A stretch of 64,000 nucleotides of DNA from Formosa undariae (GTDB lineage: Bacteria; Bacteroidota; Bacteroidia; Flavobacteriales; Flavobacteriaceae). The DNA lies in NCBI RefSeq assembly GCF_042427615.1, contig NZ_JBHMEZ010000013.1, forward strand, positions 192,204-256,203. Reading direction: 5' to 3'. Positions 27,322 through 36,402 of the stretch are shown in pieces; position 1 is the first letter of the stretch, and each line of letters begins with the position of its first letter. The notes beneath the pieces were generated by a model. It searched no databases. It was not told the DNA's origin and saw only the letters and a program-made list of their open reading frames with translations. A program made the position numbers and the translations under genes.

Positions 27322-29550
27322 ATGATTCCAAAAGTTTTTAAAGAGGTTATAGACCTTGGTGATGGAAGAGAAATTACCATCGAAACCGGAAAATTAGCTA
27401 AACAAGCTCATGGATCCGTTGTTGTACAATCTGGAAAATGTATGTTATTATGTACAGTTGTTTCAAATTACAAACAATCAGATGTCGACTTCTTACCATT
27501 AACGGTAGATTATCGTGAAAAATTTGCTGCTGCTGGACGTTATCCAGGTGGTTTCTTTAAGAGAGAAGCAAGACCAAGTGACGGAGAAGTATTAACTATG
27601 CGTTTAGTAGACCGTGTTTTACGTCCGTTATTCCCAAAAGATTATCACGCAGAAACTCAAGTTATGATTCAGTTAATGTCTCATGACGATGATGTTATGC
27701 CAGAAGCTATGGCTGGATTAGCTGCTTCTGCTGCTATACAATTATCAGACTTCCCTTTTGAATGCCCTATCTCTGAAGCTAGAGTTGGTCGTGTAAATGG
27801 TGAATTTGTTATTAACCCAACCCGTGCACAATTAGCAGAATCTGACATCGAAATGATGATTGGAGCGTCTTACGATTCTGTAATGATGGTTGAAGGTGAA
27901 ATGGATGAAATTTCTGAGGAAGAGATGGCAGACGCTATCAAATTTGCTCACGAAGCGATTAAACTTCAGATTGAAGCTCAAGTGCGTTTAGCAGAGGCTT
28001 TTGGTAAAAAAGAAACTCGCGAATATGCACCTGCAGAAGTTAACGAAGAATTAGAAAAAAGAATACACGATTTAGCTTACGATAAATGTTACGCTATTGC
28101 TAAGAAGGGAACTTCTAAAGTAGAGCGTACTACAGCATTTGCTGAAGTAAAAGAAGAAGTTAAAGCATCTTTTACAGAAGAAGAAATGGCTGAATTTGGT
28201 CATCTTGTTGGCGGATACTACAGCAAAGCAGAAAAAGAAGCTGTTCGTGAATTAACTTTAAGCGAAGGTTTACGTTTAGACGGAAGAAAGACTGACGAAA
28301 TTAGACCAATTTGGTGTGAGGTAGATTATTTACCATCTACTCATGGTTCTGCAATCTTTACTCGTGGAGAAACTCAAGCTTTAGCTACAGTAACTTTAGG
28401 AACATCTAGAGACGCTAACAAAATAGATATGCCATCTTACGAAGGCGAAGAAAATTTCTATTTACACTACAACTTCCCACCTTTTTGTACAGGTGAAGCT
28501 AGACCATTAAGAGGAACATCTCGTAGAGAAGTTGGTCATGGTAACTTAGCGCAACGTGCTTTAAAGGGTATGATTCCTGCAGATTGCCCTTACACAGTAC
28601 GTGTGGTATCTGAAGTATTAGAATCTAACGGTTCGTCTTCTATGGCAACTGTTTGTGCTGGTACAATGGCAATGATGGATGCTGGTGTTAAAATGACAAG
28701 ACCTGTTTCTGGTATTGCTATGGGATTAATTTCTGATGGTGACCGTTATGCAGTATTATCTGATATTTTAGGTGATGAAGATCATTTAGGAGATATGGAT
28801 TTTAAAGTAACTGGTACTACTGAAGGGATTACAGCTTGCCAAATGGATATTAAAATTAAAGGATTATCATACGAGATCTTAGTGAATGCACTAAAACAAG
28901 CACGTGATGGTCGTTTACATATCTTAGGTAAAATTACCGATACTATCGCGACTCCTAATGAAAGTGTTAAAGAACATGCGCCTACAATGGTAACGCGTAG
29001 AGTTCCTAACGAATTTATTGGTGCATTAATCGGACCTGGAGGAAAAGTTATTCAGGAAATGCAAAAAGAAACTGGAACGACTATCGTAATTAACGAAGAT
29101 CCAGTAACTGAAGAAGGTATTGTTGAAATTTTAGGTGTAGGTAGTGAAGGTATTGATGCTGTAATGGCAAAAATTGATTCTTTATTATTTAAACCAACAG
29201 TTGGTAGCGTTTACGAAGTAAAGGTTATTAAAATGTTGGATTTTGGAGCTGTTGTAGAATATATGGACGCACCAGGAAACGAAGTTTTATTACACGTAAG
29301 CGAATTAGCTTGGGAACGCACAGAAAATGTATCTGATGTTGTAAATATGGGTGATGTTTTCGATGTGAAATATTTCGGTACAGATCCAAAAACACGTAAA
29401 GAAAAAGTATCTCGTAAAGCGATTTTGCCAAAACCAGAAGGTTATGTAGCAAGACCACCACGCGATCGTGATGATAGAAAACCTAGAGATAGTAGAGGTC
29501 GCGACAACAGACGTGACGATAGAAAACCTAGAGAAAGAAAAGACGATTAA
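27322..29550 (+). CDS. pnp: Polyribonucleotide nucleotidyltransferase (PNPase)
   Basis: A 742-residue phosphorolytic 3'-5' exoribonuclease. Domain order: RNase PH domain 1 (about 10-150), all-helical linker (about 210-310), RNase PH domain 2 (about 320-540, with GTTEGITACQMDIK), KH domain with GALIGPGGKVIQEMQ (about 565-580), S1 domain (about 625-690) and an Arg/Asp-rich tail (from about 712, repeats of DRDDRKPRD type). The tail is probably disordered and RNA-binding. Transcription probably comes both from its own start and by read-through from rpsO. A strong terminator follows. Confidence 0.97.
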   Translation: MIPKVFKEVIDLGDGREITIETGKLAKQAHGSVVVQSGKCMLLCTVVSNYKQSDVDFLPLTVDYREKFAAAGRYPGGFFKREARPSDGEVLTMRLVDRVLRPLFPKDYHAETQVMIQLMSHDDDVMPEAMAGLAASAAIQLSDFPFECPISEARVGRVNGEFVINPTRAQLAESDIEMMIGASYDSVMMVEGEMDEISEEEMADAIKFAHEAIKLQIEAQVRLAEAFGKKETREYAPAEVNEELEKRIHDLAYDKCYAIAKKGTSKVERTTAFAEVKEEVKASFTEEEMAEFGHLVGGYYSKAEKEAVRELTLSEGLRLDGRKTDEIRPIWCEVDYLPSTHGSAIFTRGETQALATVTLGTSRDANKIDMPSYEGEENFYLHYNFPPFCTGEARPLRGTSRREVGHGNLAQRALKGMIPADCPYTVRVVSEVLESNGSSSMATVCAGTMAMMDAGVKMTRPVSGIAMGLISDGDRYAVLSDILGDEDHLGDMDFKVTGTTEGITACQMDIKIKGLSYEILVNALKQARDGRLHILGKITDTIATPNESVKEHAPTMVTRRVPNEFIGALIGPGGKVIQEMQKETGTTIVINEDPVTEEGIVEILGVGSEGIDAVMAKIDSLLFKPTVGSVYEVKVIKMLDFGAVVEYMDAPGNEVLLHVSELAWERTENVSDVVNMGDVFDVKYFGTDPKTRKEKVSRKAILPKPEGYVARPPRDRDDRKPRDSRGRDNRRDDRKPRERKDD

Positions 29551-29571
29551 TTTCAGTTTTTTTAATCATAT

Positions 29572-29609
29572 AAAAAGCCAACCTTGTGTATTCAAGGTTG
29601 GCTTTTTCT
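29572..29609 (+). terminator. Intrinsic terminator after pnp
   Basis: A 15-bp perfect stem (AAAAAGCCAACCTTG with its complement), 6-base loop and T-rich tail, 22 bases past the stop. Confidence 0.93.
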
Positions 29610-29874
29610 TTTGGAAACACTAGAAAATTTGAATTTAAGTTTGAAAGAAACTAAACATAATAATCTAAAATCAGAAAGGTATTTCAAAACTTACAATCAG
29701 TTTGATGTATATAAATAATAACGCATCATCTATAAAAATATAAGATAGACATCCAACCTGAAAATTAATTAAGATATAAAAAGATCTTAATATTTAAAAT
29801 AATTCAAAACTTTTGTAACATTTATAATCGACCTTACGTATAACTAAAGACAAAGGAGTATTCACTTAATTTAC
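29610..29874 (+). other. AT-rich upstream region of rpoD
   Basis: About 265 bases without an open frame of useful length. I see no full TAnnTTTG box and no stable hairpin; the rpoD promoter is presumably here but is not recognisable by this consensus. Confidence 0.4.
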
Positions 29875-29880
29875 AGGAGA
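29875..29880 (+). promoter_or_regulatory. Shine-Dalgarno sequence of rpoD
   Basis: AGGAGA, 8 bases before the rpoD ATG. A good ribosome-binding site is notable here because nearly all other genes of the window lack one. Confidence 0.6.
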
Positions 29881-29888
29881 ACTTTACA

Positions 29889-30752
29889 ATGAGACAACTT
29901 AAAATTACGAAGCAGGTTACAAACAGAGAAACAGCTTCGCTAGATAAATATCTTCAAGAAATTGGAAAAGTTGACTTAATTACCGCAGACGAAGAAGTAG
30001 AATTAGCACAACGTATAAAGGCTGGAGATCAATTGGCTTTAGAGAAATTGACAAAAGCTAACCTACGTTTTGTGGTTTCGGTAGCAAAGCAATATCAAAA
30101 TCAAGGCTTAACATTACCCGATTTAATTAATGAAGGTAACTTAGGGCTGATAAAAGCAGGACAACGTTTTGATGAGACACGTGGGTTTAAATTCATCTCT
30201 TATGCCGTATGGTGGATTCGTCAATCGATCTTACAAGCATTAGCAGAACAATCTAGAATTGTGCGTTTACCATTAAACAAGATTGGTTCTATTAACAAAA
30301 TCAATAAGACTTTTGCTTTTTTAGAACAATCTCATGAGCGTCCGCCAAGTCCTGAAGAAATTGCCAAAGAATTAGATATGACGATTAACGATGTTAAAGA
30401 GTCATTGAAAAATTCTGGCCGTCACGTTAGTATGGACGCACCACTTGTTCAAGGTGAAGATTCCAACTTATACGATGTATTAAACAGTGGAGAGTCTCCA
30501 AACCCTGATCGTGAATTATTACACGAATCTTTACGTACTGAAATAGAACGTGCATTAGAGACCTTAACACCACGTGAAGCTGATGTTATTCGTTTATATT
30601 TCGGACTAGCAAACCAACACCCAATGACCTTGGAAGAAATTGGTGAAACATTCGATTTAACTCGTGAACGCGTAAGACAAATTAAAGAAAAAGCTATCCG
30701 AAGATTGAAACATACGTCTCGTAGCAAAATATTAAAAACATATTTAGGTTAA
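29889..30752 (+). CDS. rpoD: Primary RNA polymerase sigma factor (RpoD/SigA, short Bacteroidota type)
   Basis: A 287-residue sigma-70 group 1 factor. It starts directly with region 1.2 and lacks region 1.1 and the non-conserved insert of E. coli sigma-70, as usual in Bacteroidota. Region 2 contains LPDLINEGNLGLIKAG and the promoter-melting/-10 recognition stretch FKFISYAVWWIRQSI; region 3 follows, and region 4 has the helix-turn-helix MTLEEIGETFDLTRERVRQI. It is the factor expected to read the TTG/TAnnTTTG promoters found in the window. It is flanked by terminators on both sides. Confidence 0.96.
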   Translation: MRQLKITKQVTNRETASLDKYLQEIGKVDLITADEEVELAQRIKAGDQLALEKLTKANLRFVVSVAKQYQNQGLTLPDLINEGNLGLIKAGQRFDETRGFKFISYAVWWIRQSILQALAEQSRIVRLPLNKIGSINKINKTFAFLEQSHERPPSPEEIAKELDMTINDVKESLKNSGRHVSMDAPLVQGEDSNLYDVLNSGESPNPDRELLHESLRTEIERALETLTPREADVIRLYFGLANQHPMTLEEIGETFDLTRERVRQIKEKAIRRLKHTSRSKILKTYLG

Positions 30753-30758
30753 CCTAAA
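30743..30758. repeat. 16-bp perfect palindrome over the rpoD stop codon
   Basis: TTTAGGTTAACCTAAA covers the last two codons and the TAA stop of rpoD. It could be a protein-binding site or part of a 3' RNA fold, or chance. Confidence 0.4.
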
Positions 30759-30768
30759 GAAAGCAACA

Positions 30769-30811
30769 AACAGTTAAAGCTCTTAAGGAGCATAAAAACT
30801 GTTCGTTTTTT
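30769..30811 (+). terminator. First hairpin terminator after rpoD
   Basis: AACAGTT pairs with AACTGTT and encloses a small GCTC/GAGC hairpin; a T run follows. It is the first of two terminators in tandem. Confidence 0.6.
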
Positions 30812-30822
30812 GATTGATGAAA

Positions 30823-30857
30823 GAACCTTCGGCTGATTACCGAAGGTTCATTTTTTT
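30823..30857 (+). terminator. Second, strong terminator after rpoD
   Basis: Stem GAACCTTCGG/CCGAAGGTTC with a 7-base loop and seven Ts. It separates rpoD from rpe. Confidence 0.9.
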
Positions 30858-30886
30858 GTATTACATTTACCAAAAAAATAAGCATA

Positions 30887-31549
30887 ATGACTTCAAAATT
30901 AATTGCTCCCTCTATTTTAGCCGCCGATTTTGGAAACCTACAACGTGATGTTGAAATGGTTAATAATAGCGAAGCAGACTGGTTTCATATTGACATAATG
31001 GATGGTGTATTTGTACCAAATATATCTTACGGAATGCCTGTATTAGAAGCCATATCTAAACATGCAAAAAAAACTATAGATGTCCATTTAATGATTGTAG
31101 ACCCGGACAGATATATTAAAACCTTCGCAGAATTAGGGAGTGATATTCTAACTGTACATTATGAAGCTTGTACACATCTTCATCGCACAATACAAGCTAT
31201 AAAAGCTGAAGGAATGAAAGCTGGTGTCGCGTTAAATCCGCATACCAACATTAATGTTTTAGAAGATATAATTAATGACCTCGACCTTGTTTTAATAATG
31301 AGTGTTAACCCAGGATTTGGGGGGCAAAGCTTTATAGAAAACACCTATAATAAAATTAAACAATTAAAGCAACTTATACGCACAAAAGGAGCCACAACAC
31401 TAATTGAAATAGACGGTGGAGTGACAGATAAGAATGCTAAAGGATTAATTGAAAGTGGTGCAGATGTTTTAGTAGCAGGAAGTTATGTGTTTAAAAGCAA
31501 AGATCAATTAAAAACAATATCTGAATTAAAAACAGATATTAATTCTTAA
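30887..31549 (+). CDS. rpe: Ribulose-phosphate 3-epimerase
   Basis: A 220-residue TIM-barrel enzyme that interconverts ribulose-5-phosphate and xylulose-5-phosphate in the pentose phosphate pathway. Signature blocks: APSILAADFGNL at the start, WFHIDIMDGVFVPNIS with metal and catalytic residues, DVHLMI, MSVNPGFGGQSFI and EIDGGVTDKN with the second catalytic Asp. Length and order match the family exactly. It stands alone between the rpoD terminators and the barrel gene. Confidence 0.97.
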   Translation: MTSKLIAPSILAADFGNLQRDVEMVNNSEADWFHIDIMDGVFVPNISYGMPVLEAISKHAKKTIDVHLMIVDPDRYIKTFAELGSDILTVHYEACTHLHRTIQAIKAEGMKAGVALNPHTNINVLEDIINDLDLVLIMSVNPGFGGQSFIENTYNKIKQLKQLIRTKGATTLIEIDGGVTDKNAKGLIESGADVLVAGSYVFKSKDQLKTISELKTDINS

Positions 31550-31714
31550 TATTTAATTATTGAATTGATAGTTTAACGATAAATAAATTTTGATTATGTT
31601 AGCTCTACAATTGTATAATTGTAATTAAAATAAAAAACAAGCAAGTAATCAATAAAAAATAAATTAACCCCAATTATAAACATTTAAATATTATTTTTAA
31701 TAAAAATTTTGATT

Positions 31715-32284
31715 ATGAAAAAAACTACTTTTATACTTTTTTTTCTAATGTTTAGCACATTAGCCTACAGCCAATTTAGAGGTCGTGAAACTTGGGTCTT
31801 TAGTGCAGGTATTAATGTATTAGACAATAGTGCATTTCAAGATCCATTAAAAGGAACTGAAAAGTGGAGTTTTAATACCCCTTTTACTTTCGGTGCCGAA
31901 TATCGATTTGATGAAGATTTCACTATTAGTCCAATGTTAAGCTTTAACAGTGTTGATGAAGTTTATGAGGACGAAGCTCATGGCGGAAGAGGAATAATAG
32001 AAGGAGGAACTTACTTTTCATTTGATGTGAATGCAAAATTTTATTTTGATAAATACATTGCTGAAAATGACAAAATAGATGCTTATGTAGGTTTAGGTGC
32101 TGGATACTTCAATGTTGCCGATGAATCTAACGGATCAGGAAACGTAGCTCTAGGTTTAAGATATTGGTTTTCGAGTCAATGGGGGCTTAGACTGCAAAGT
32201 TTAGCTAAATTTGCATTTGACGATGATAAAGTATACGCTAATAATAATTTTATACATAGTTTAGAGGTATTATATAGATTTTAA
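31715..32284 (+). CDS. Small outer-membrane beta-barrel protein (porin/OmpW-like)
   Basis: A 189-residue protein with a signal peptide (MKKTTFILFFLMFSTLAYSQ) and alternating-strand segments such as FTFGAEYRFDEDFTISPMLSF, DAYVGLGAGYFNV and GLRLQSLAKFAFD, ending in LEVLYRF with the terminal Phe that outer-membrane insertion favours. About eight strands can be drawn. The start ATG 31715 is preferred over an in-frame TTG two codons upstream because it gives a standard signal peptide. Ligand or role is unknown. A terminator follows 33 bases after the stop. Confidence 0.8.
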   Translation: MKKTTFILFFLMFSTLAYSQFRGRETWVFSAGINVLDNSAFQDPLKGTEKWSFNTPFTFGAEYRFDEDFTISPMLSFNSVDEVYEDEAHGGRGIIEGGTYFSFDVNAKFYFDKYIAENDKIDAYVGLGAGYFNVADESNGSGNVALGLRYWFSSQWGLRLQSLAKFAFDDDKVYANNNFIHSLEVLYRF

Positions 32285-32316
32285 TACGCAATAGCAAAAT
32301 ATACCAAGATTATAAG

Positions 32317-32353
32317 AAAAAGAGCCGAATTTATAATTCGGCTCTTTTTTTAT
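32317..32353 (+). terminator. Intrinsic terminator after the barrel gene
   Basis: Stem AAAGAGCCGAATT/AATTCGGCTCTTT with an 8-T tail. Confidence 0.92.
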
Positions 32354-33102
32354 AACCATACCCCAGAAAGTATGTGGATTCAAAACTTCGAGGTTAAGTT
32401 AATTATAGATTATAACTTAGTATCAAATATGTTATATAAGACACCTACTCAATTGATGAAAGGAATTATCTGTTCGTTAGCATTTTAGCGAATTAGTAGT
32501 AATACCAATTTAATGAGAGCATAATTAATTTCTAAACTTCTGATAACATAACAAGACTAATATCTGATTTTGAACACCTTTAAGCATTGTTTAACAACTT
32601 CTTTTTGGAGCGTAGTAACTAATTACTCTTATAGTGAGTTAATTCATTTTAGCCATTAAGATCGCGTAGTAACAAGGTTCTTCCAATTGAAAAAACAATA
32701 CGCGGTAATTTGATAGAGTAAGGGATTAATTTCTACACAACCATTTTAATCACCAGTAGTCGTGATTCGGTGGTCATATGTTTTTTCATACCCTAAAGAC
32801 TAAAACCCCTTATCCAAAAGGCCAAGGATCAAATTATACAGCACCATAGACCATGGACTATATTACACACTCGATAATCATACCAACGAAATAGAACTCC
32901 TTGTAAATTATTTTTAAACTTTAACTAATCTTAAATACAGTATCATCAATCTACACGATTAATTACAATGCTTTAAATGGAATATTTCGACACCAATTTT
33001 TTCGTAACACTCTAAATGGAAGATATACTCCATCACATTGTTAACTTTCAACAAAAGTTTTTCCTCTAAATAAACAGTATGTTTCAAGAGAGTGAAAAAT
33101 TA
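32354..33102. other. Gene-free stretch between the barrel gene and the glycan locus
   Basis: About 750 AT-rich bases with stop codons in all frames; the longest ATG frame I could follow is 23 codons (from the ATG in catatg near 32778). No terminal inverted repeats or transposase motifs were seen. The 10-mer GCGTAGTAAC occurs twice (32610-32619 and 32664-32673). It could be a decayed gene or insertion, or a non-coding RNA region; nothing can be named. Confidence 0.4.
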
Positions 33103-33137
33103 AAAAGCTCAGATTATTATTTATAACCTGAGCTTTT
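33103..33137 (-). terminator. Terminator at the end of the wza-wzc unit
   Basis: Read on the minus strand, stem AAAAGCTCAG/CTGAGCTTTT followed by TTAATTTTTC, 23 bases after the wzc stop. Confidence 0.75.
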
Positions 33138-33159
33138 ATAATATAATGAAATACTATAA

Positions 33160-35550
33160 TTAAAATTTTCTAATGGTTTGTTTTATCGAATCTTTAAACC
33201 AACCCCAAGAATACTTTTTTAAGGTCACTTTTTCATTATTATATCCATATCCATATCCATAATTATAACCATAACCTTTAGACGTTTTAGCATCGGTAAT
33301 ATTATTAACGACATAGACCATGTTATTAAGTTTTTTATCACGATACAATTCACTTGAAAATCCTAATAACTTTTTATCTGTAAACCCTGCTCGTGTAACA
33401 TAAACAGTAGCATCTGCATATTGCGAAATTAATAACGTATCCGTGACAAGTATTATAGGAGCGGTATCAACGATAATATAATCATAAACCTGTTTTGCAT
33501 CCTCCAGAAGTTGCTCCAATTTACCATTTGATAATAATTCAGAGGGATTTGGAGGTATATTACCCGCAGTTAAAACATCTAAAAAATCACCATTAAATTT
33601 ACTTTTTTGTAAATAATCTTTCCAGTTAAGAGACGACTGGAAAAGAAAATCGGATAAACCTTTTGCTTTCTTGTCACCGCCTGAGATAGTAATTTTAGGA
33701 TTTCTTAAATCCGCACCAACTAATAAAACTTTCTTATTTATACTTGAAAATGCTAAAGCCAAATTAATAGAAACAAATGTTTTCCCTTCACCTTTTATTG
33801 TAGAAGTTACATATATAACATGACCAGATTTACCCGTATGGGGATTTAAAATATATTTTAAATTTGTACTTAATATTCTAAAGGACTCTGCTAGAATTGT
33901 TCGATCATGTGGATTTTGGAAAAATTTATCTTCAGTCTTTACTTCAGGAACCTCACCAACGATAGGAACTCTTCTCGTAAAGTTTAAAATATCCGATTTA
34001 TCATGAATTTTATTATCTGATTTAAACATCAAAAATAAAATTCCAAATGGAACAAGTAATCCCGCTAATAGTCCCTTAATATACATCCCTTTCGAATCGG
34101 GACTTACGGGTAAACTAGAACTTGCTGCATACTCTACCACTTTAACAGATGGAGAAGTAATTGCTAGATTAATAGCTGCTTCTTCTCTTTTCTGCATAAA
34201 TAATAAATATAAATTTTCTTTTATATTTTGCTGACGTTCAATTGATCTTAATATTTTTTCTTTTTGAGGCATTCTCCTCACTAATTCTTTAGCAGAATTT
34301 TCTTCATTAACCAATCGGTTTAGAGACAAATTTAATTGTTCATAATAAGCATCAAGAGAACTTTTTAAATTGCTTCTAAGATCTATAAGTGTCTTATCAA
34401 GAGCAACGACCATCGGATTATTTTCACCCGCACCTGCTATTAAATTTTCTCTCTCTAATACTATACTATTATAATCAGAAATAACACCATTGGTACTAGC
34501 GCTTTCAAGTCCTACATTTTCAGGCATCAAAGTCCCTAAATCATTATTTGATAAAGGGCTATCCAGTAATTTAGATAAGGCGATTTGATTTTCTAGCTGT
34601 AAAACTGCGTTTTCAGAACTGCTTCTCTTAGACATACTATAAGCCGCATCAGAACTAAAAGACACTAAATTATTATTTTGCTGAAATTCTTTCTTGTCAA
34701 CTTCTATAGAATCAAGTTCATTAGCGAGATACATGAATCGCTCATTAACGAAATCAATTGTACGCTGAAAAACTAACTGTCTATCTGTTACACCATCAAG
34801 ATTAAATTGTTCTACAATCTTATTTAAAGCATCTTCTGACCTCTTTCTATTTTCTCCAACCATAGACAAAATTAAAATGTCAGTAGTTCCCGATCTACTT
34901 ACAGAAATAGAATTAGAAAGACTACCAGCTTCTGCTGATAATGGTTTTACAGTGACCTTAAAAGATAATCCAATATATTTTTTAATCCATGATTCTGATT
35001 GAATTAAAAAAGGAAAATCTGGTTTTGGAGAATTTAAACTATACCCCTTTACCGTAAACATAATATCTTCACTATCATCTTTACTTACAACCAAGCCATC
35101 CTCAGTAATCTCAATACTAAAACTTAAATAAGGGATTTGATTATTCGGTTTTAAATAAACAAGTTTTAATGGACTTTTCCACAACTCCTTCTCGGTAAAC
35201 TGACCTTTTACAAAATATCTTATATGAAGATCTAAACTATCTACCACTTTTTCTAATAAACGGTTAGATTTAATTATAGCTATTTCATTATCAAGATTCT
35301 TAGAATCCCTAAACAAACCACCTCTTTGAGTTGATATTTCAAGTCCTTTGGATTCGTCTAAAATTTTAATTTTAGCATTAGACATGAAAGTTTCCGGAGT
35401 ATATCTCAAATATAAGAATACGGCTAATAATGCTATACTAACCGAAAGGAAAAACCATTTCCAATAGTGTAAATATTTTAAAATCTCATCTTTTATGTTA
35501 ATACCAGAAGCATCATTTTCGGTATTATTGTCTAAAAATTCTTCACTCAT
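33160..35550 (-). CDS. wzc: Polysaccharide co-polymerase/tyrosine autokinase (Wzc-type)
   Basis: A 796-residue inner-membrane protein with a Wzz-type periplasmic domain between two membrane helices (about 31-51 and 488-508) and a cytosolic BY-kinase domain. The kinase shows Walker A TIKGEGKT (about 584-591), Walker A' LLVGADLRNPK and Walker B YIIVDTAPI (Asp about 695). The C-terminus has a Tyr/Gly cluster GYGYNYGYGYGYN (about 759-771), the site of autophosphorylation in Wzc proteins. It works with Wza (encoded upstream, 4-base gap) to control chain length and export of surface polysaccharide. Confidence 0.93.
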   Translation of the reverse strand: MSEEFLDNNTENDASGINIKDEILKYLHYWKWFFLSVSIALLAVFLYLRYTPETFMSNAKIKILDESKGLEISTQRGGLFRDSKNLDNEIAIIKSNRLLEKVVDSLDLHIRYFVKGQFTEKELWKSPLKLVYLKPNNQIPYLSFSIEITEDGLVVSKDDSEDIMFTVKGYSLNSPKPDFPFLIQSESWIKKYIGLSFKVTVKPLSAEAGSLSNSISVSRSGTTDILILSMVGENRKRSEDALNKIVEQFNLDGVTDRQLVFQRTIDFVNERFMYLANELDSIEVDKKEFQQNNNLVSFSSDAAYSMSKRSSSENAVLQLENQIALSKLLDSPLSNNDLGTLMPENVGLESASTNGVISDYNSIVLERENLIAGAGENNPMVVALDKTLIDLRSNLKSSLDAYYEQLNLSLNRLVNEENSAKELVRRMPQKEKILRSIERQQNIKENLYLLFMQKREEAAINLAITSPSVKVVEYAASSSLPVSPDSKGMYIKGLLAGLLVPFGILFLMFKSDNKIHDKSDILNFTRRVPIVGEVPEVKTEDKFFQNPHDRTILAESFRILSTNLKYILNPHTGKSGHVIYVTSTIKGEGKTFVSINLALAFSSINKKVLLVGADLRNPKITISGGDKKAKGLSDFLFQSSLNWKDYLQKSKFNGDFLDVLTAGNIPPNPSELLSNGKLEQLLEDAKQVYDYIIVDTAPIILVTDTLLISQYADATVYVTRAGFTDKKLLGFSSELYRDKKLNNMVYVVNNITDAKTSKGYGYNYGYGYGYNNEKVTLKKYSWGWFKDSIKQTIRKF

Positions 35551-35554
35551 TAGT

Positions 35555-36316
35555 TTAGCTCTTTAATAATAATACAAGGGTAAGAATAAAAGATACTACA
35601 CCAAATACCCCTGCAATATTTGTAATATAACCAGCTTTTTTAACAGCTGGGCCATTTGGATTAACAAGTATTATATCATTTTGTTTTACAGTATAAAAAG
35701 GACTTGTAAACCAATCGGTTTTTGTCATATCTACATGACCAACCGTCCTAACGCCATTAACCTCTCTTATTATTATTATGTCCTCACGAACCCCATTATA
35801 AGTTAAATCTCCTGCCAAACCTAATGCTTGAGGCAAAGTAATCGTTTCTTCTTCAAAGGTTATTGTACCAGGATTTCCAACTTCTCCAAGAACCGTAATT
35901 TTTGCATTAATAATACTCACAATAACAGTTGGATCTTTTAAATGCCCCTCATCTACTAAAATTCTCGTGATATAGGATTCTAACTCCTTAGTCGTTTTAT
36001 TTGTCGCAACAATACTACCTAATATTGGAAAAGTAATAGTTCCATCACTAGACACTAAATATCCCATAGATTTCAAGGACACAGCAACTTGAGATCTACC
36101 AGTCGTAACATTTCTATTATACGGAGTGGCAGCCTCAGGAATTAATGAATTTACATTAATAGTCAGAATATCATTAATTTGTATTTCGGGTGAAATGTTA
36201 ATAACATCTTTTGGTATATTCTCGTAATCTTGAAAATAAAGTATTTCCTTCTTAGTAGAACAAGAATTTAATATTCCCAAAAATAATATCAAACCCAATA
36301 ATCTAAATAACTTCAT
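35555..36316 (-). CDS. wza: Polysaccharide export outer-membrane lipoprotein (Wza-type)
   Basis: A 253-residue export protein with a lipoprotein signal (lipobox LNSC near residue 19), a poly-export domain (about 40-135, INDILTINVNS) and an SLBB domain (about 140-215, ITVLGEVGNPGTITFEEE). A hydrophobic helix closes the protein (YITNIAGVFGVVSFILTLVL). It is shorter than E. coli Wza, as common for Bacteroidota, and may need a separate outer-membrane pore. It is the first gene behind a strong promoter and is cotranscribed with wzc. Confidence 0.9.
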   Translation of the reverse strand: MKLFRLLGLILFLGILNSCSTKKEILYFQDYENIPKDVINISPEIQINDILTINVNSLIPEAATPYNRNVTTGRSQVAVSLKSMGYLVSSDGTITFPILGSIVATNKTTKELESYITRILVDEGHLKDPTVIVSIINAKITVLGEVGNPGTITFEEETITLPQALGLAGDLTYNGVREDIIIIREVNGVRTVGHVDMTKTDWFTSPFYTVKQNDIILVNPNGPAVKKAGYITNIAGVFGVVSFILTLVLLLKS

Positions 36317-36340
36317 TAAAATATGTTTTTATTTAATTTA

Positions 36341-36370
36341 CAAATATAAGTTGAATATAGACAACTACAA
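36341..36370 (-). promoter_or_regulatory. Complete -33/-7 promoter of wza-wzc
   Basis: On the minus strand: TTG (36370-36368), exactly 19 bases, then TATATTTG (36348-36341). This is the canonical Flavobacterium arrangement. The -7 box lies 24 bases before the wza start. Confidence 0.8.
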
Positions 36371-36402
36371 TTGTATTGAATACTTTTATAATTTACTTTT
36401 TA

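Noticed and set aside
32354..33102. Possible insertion sequence remnant
   Set aside because: No terminal inverted repeats, target duplication or transposase motif could be found, so it is listed only as a gene-free stretch.
33236..33275. Short tandem repeat of the atatcc type that looks like a repeat array
   Set aside because: It encodes the Tyr-Gly cluster at the C-terminus of Wzc, so it is coding repetition and not CRISPR or a satellite.
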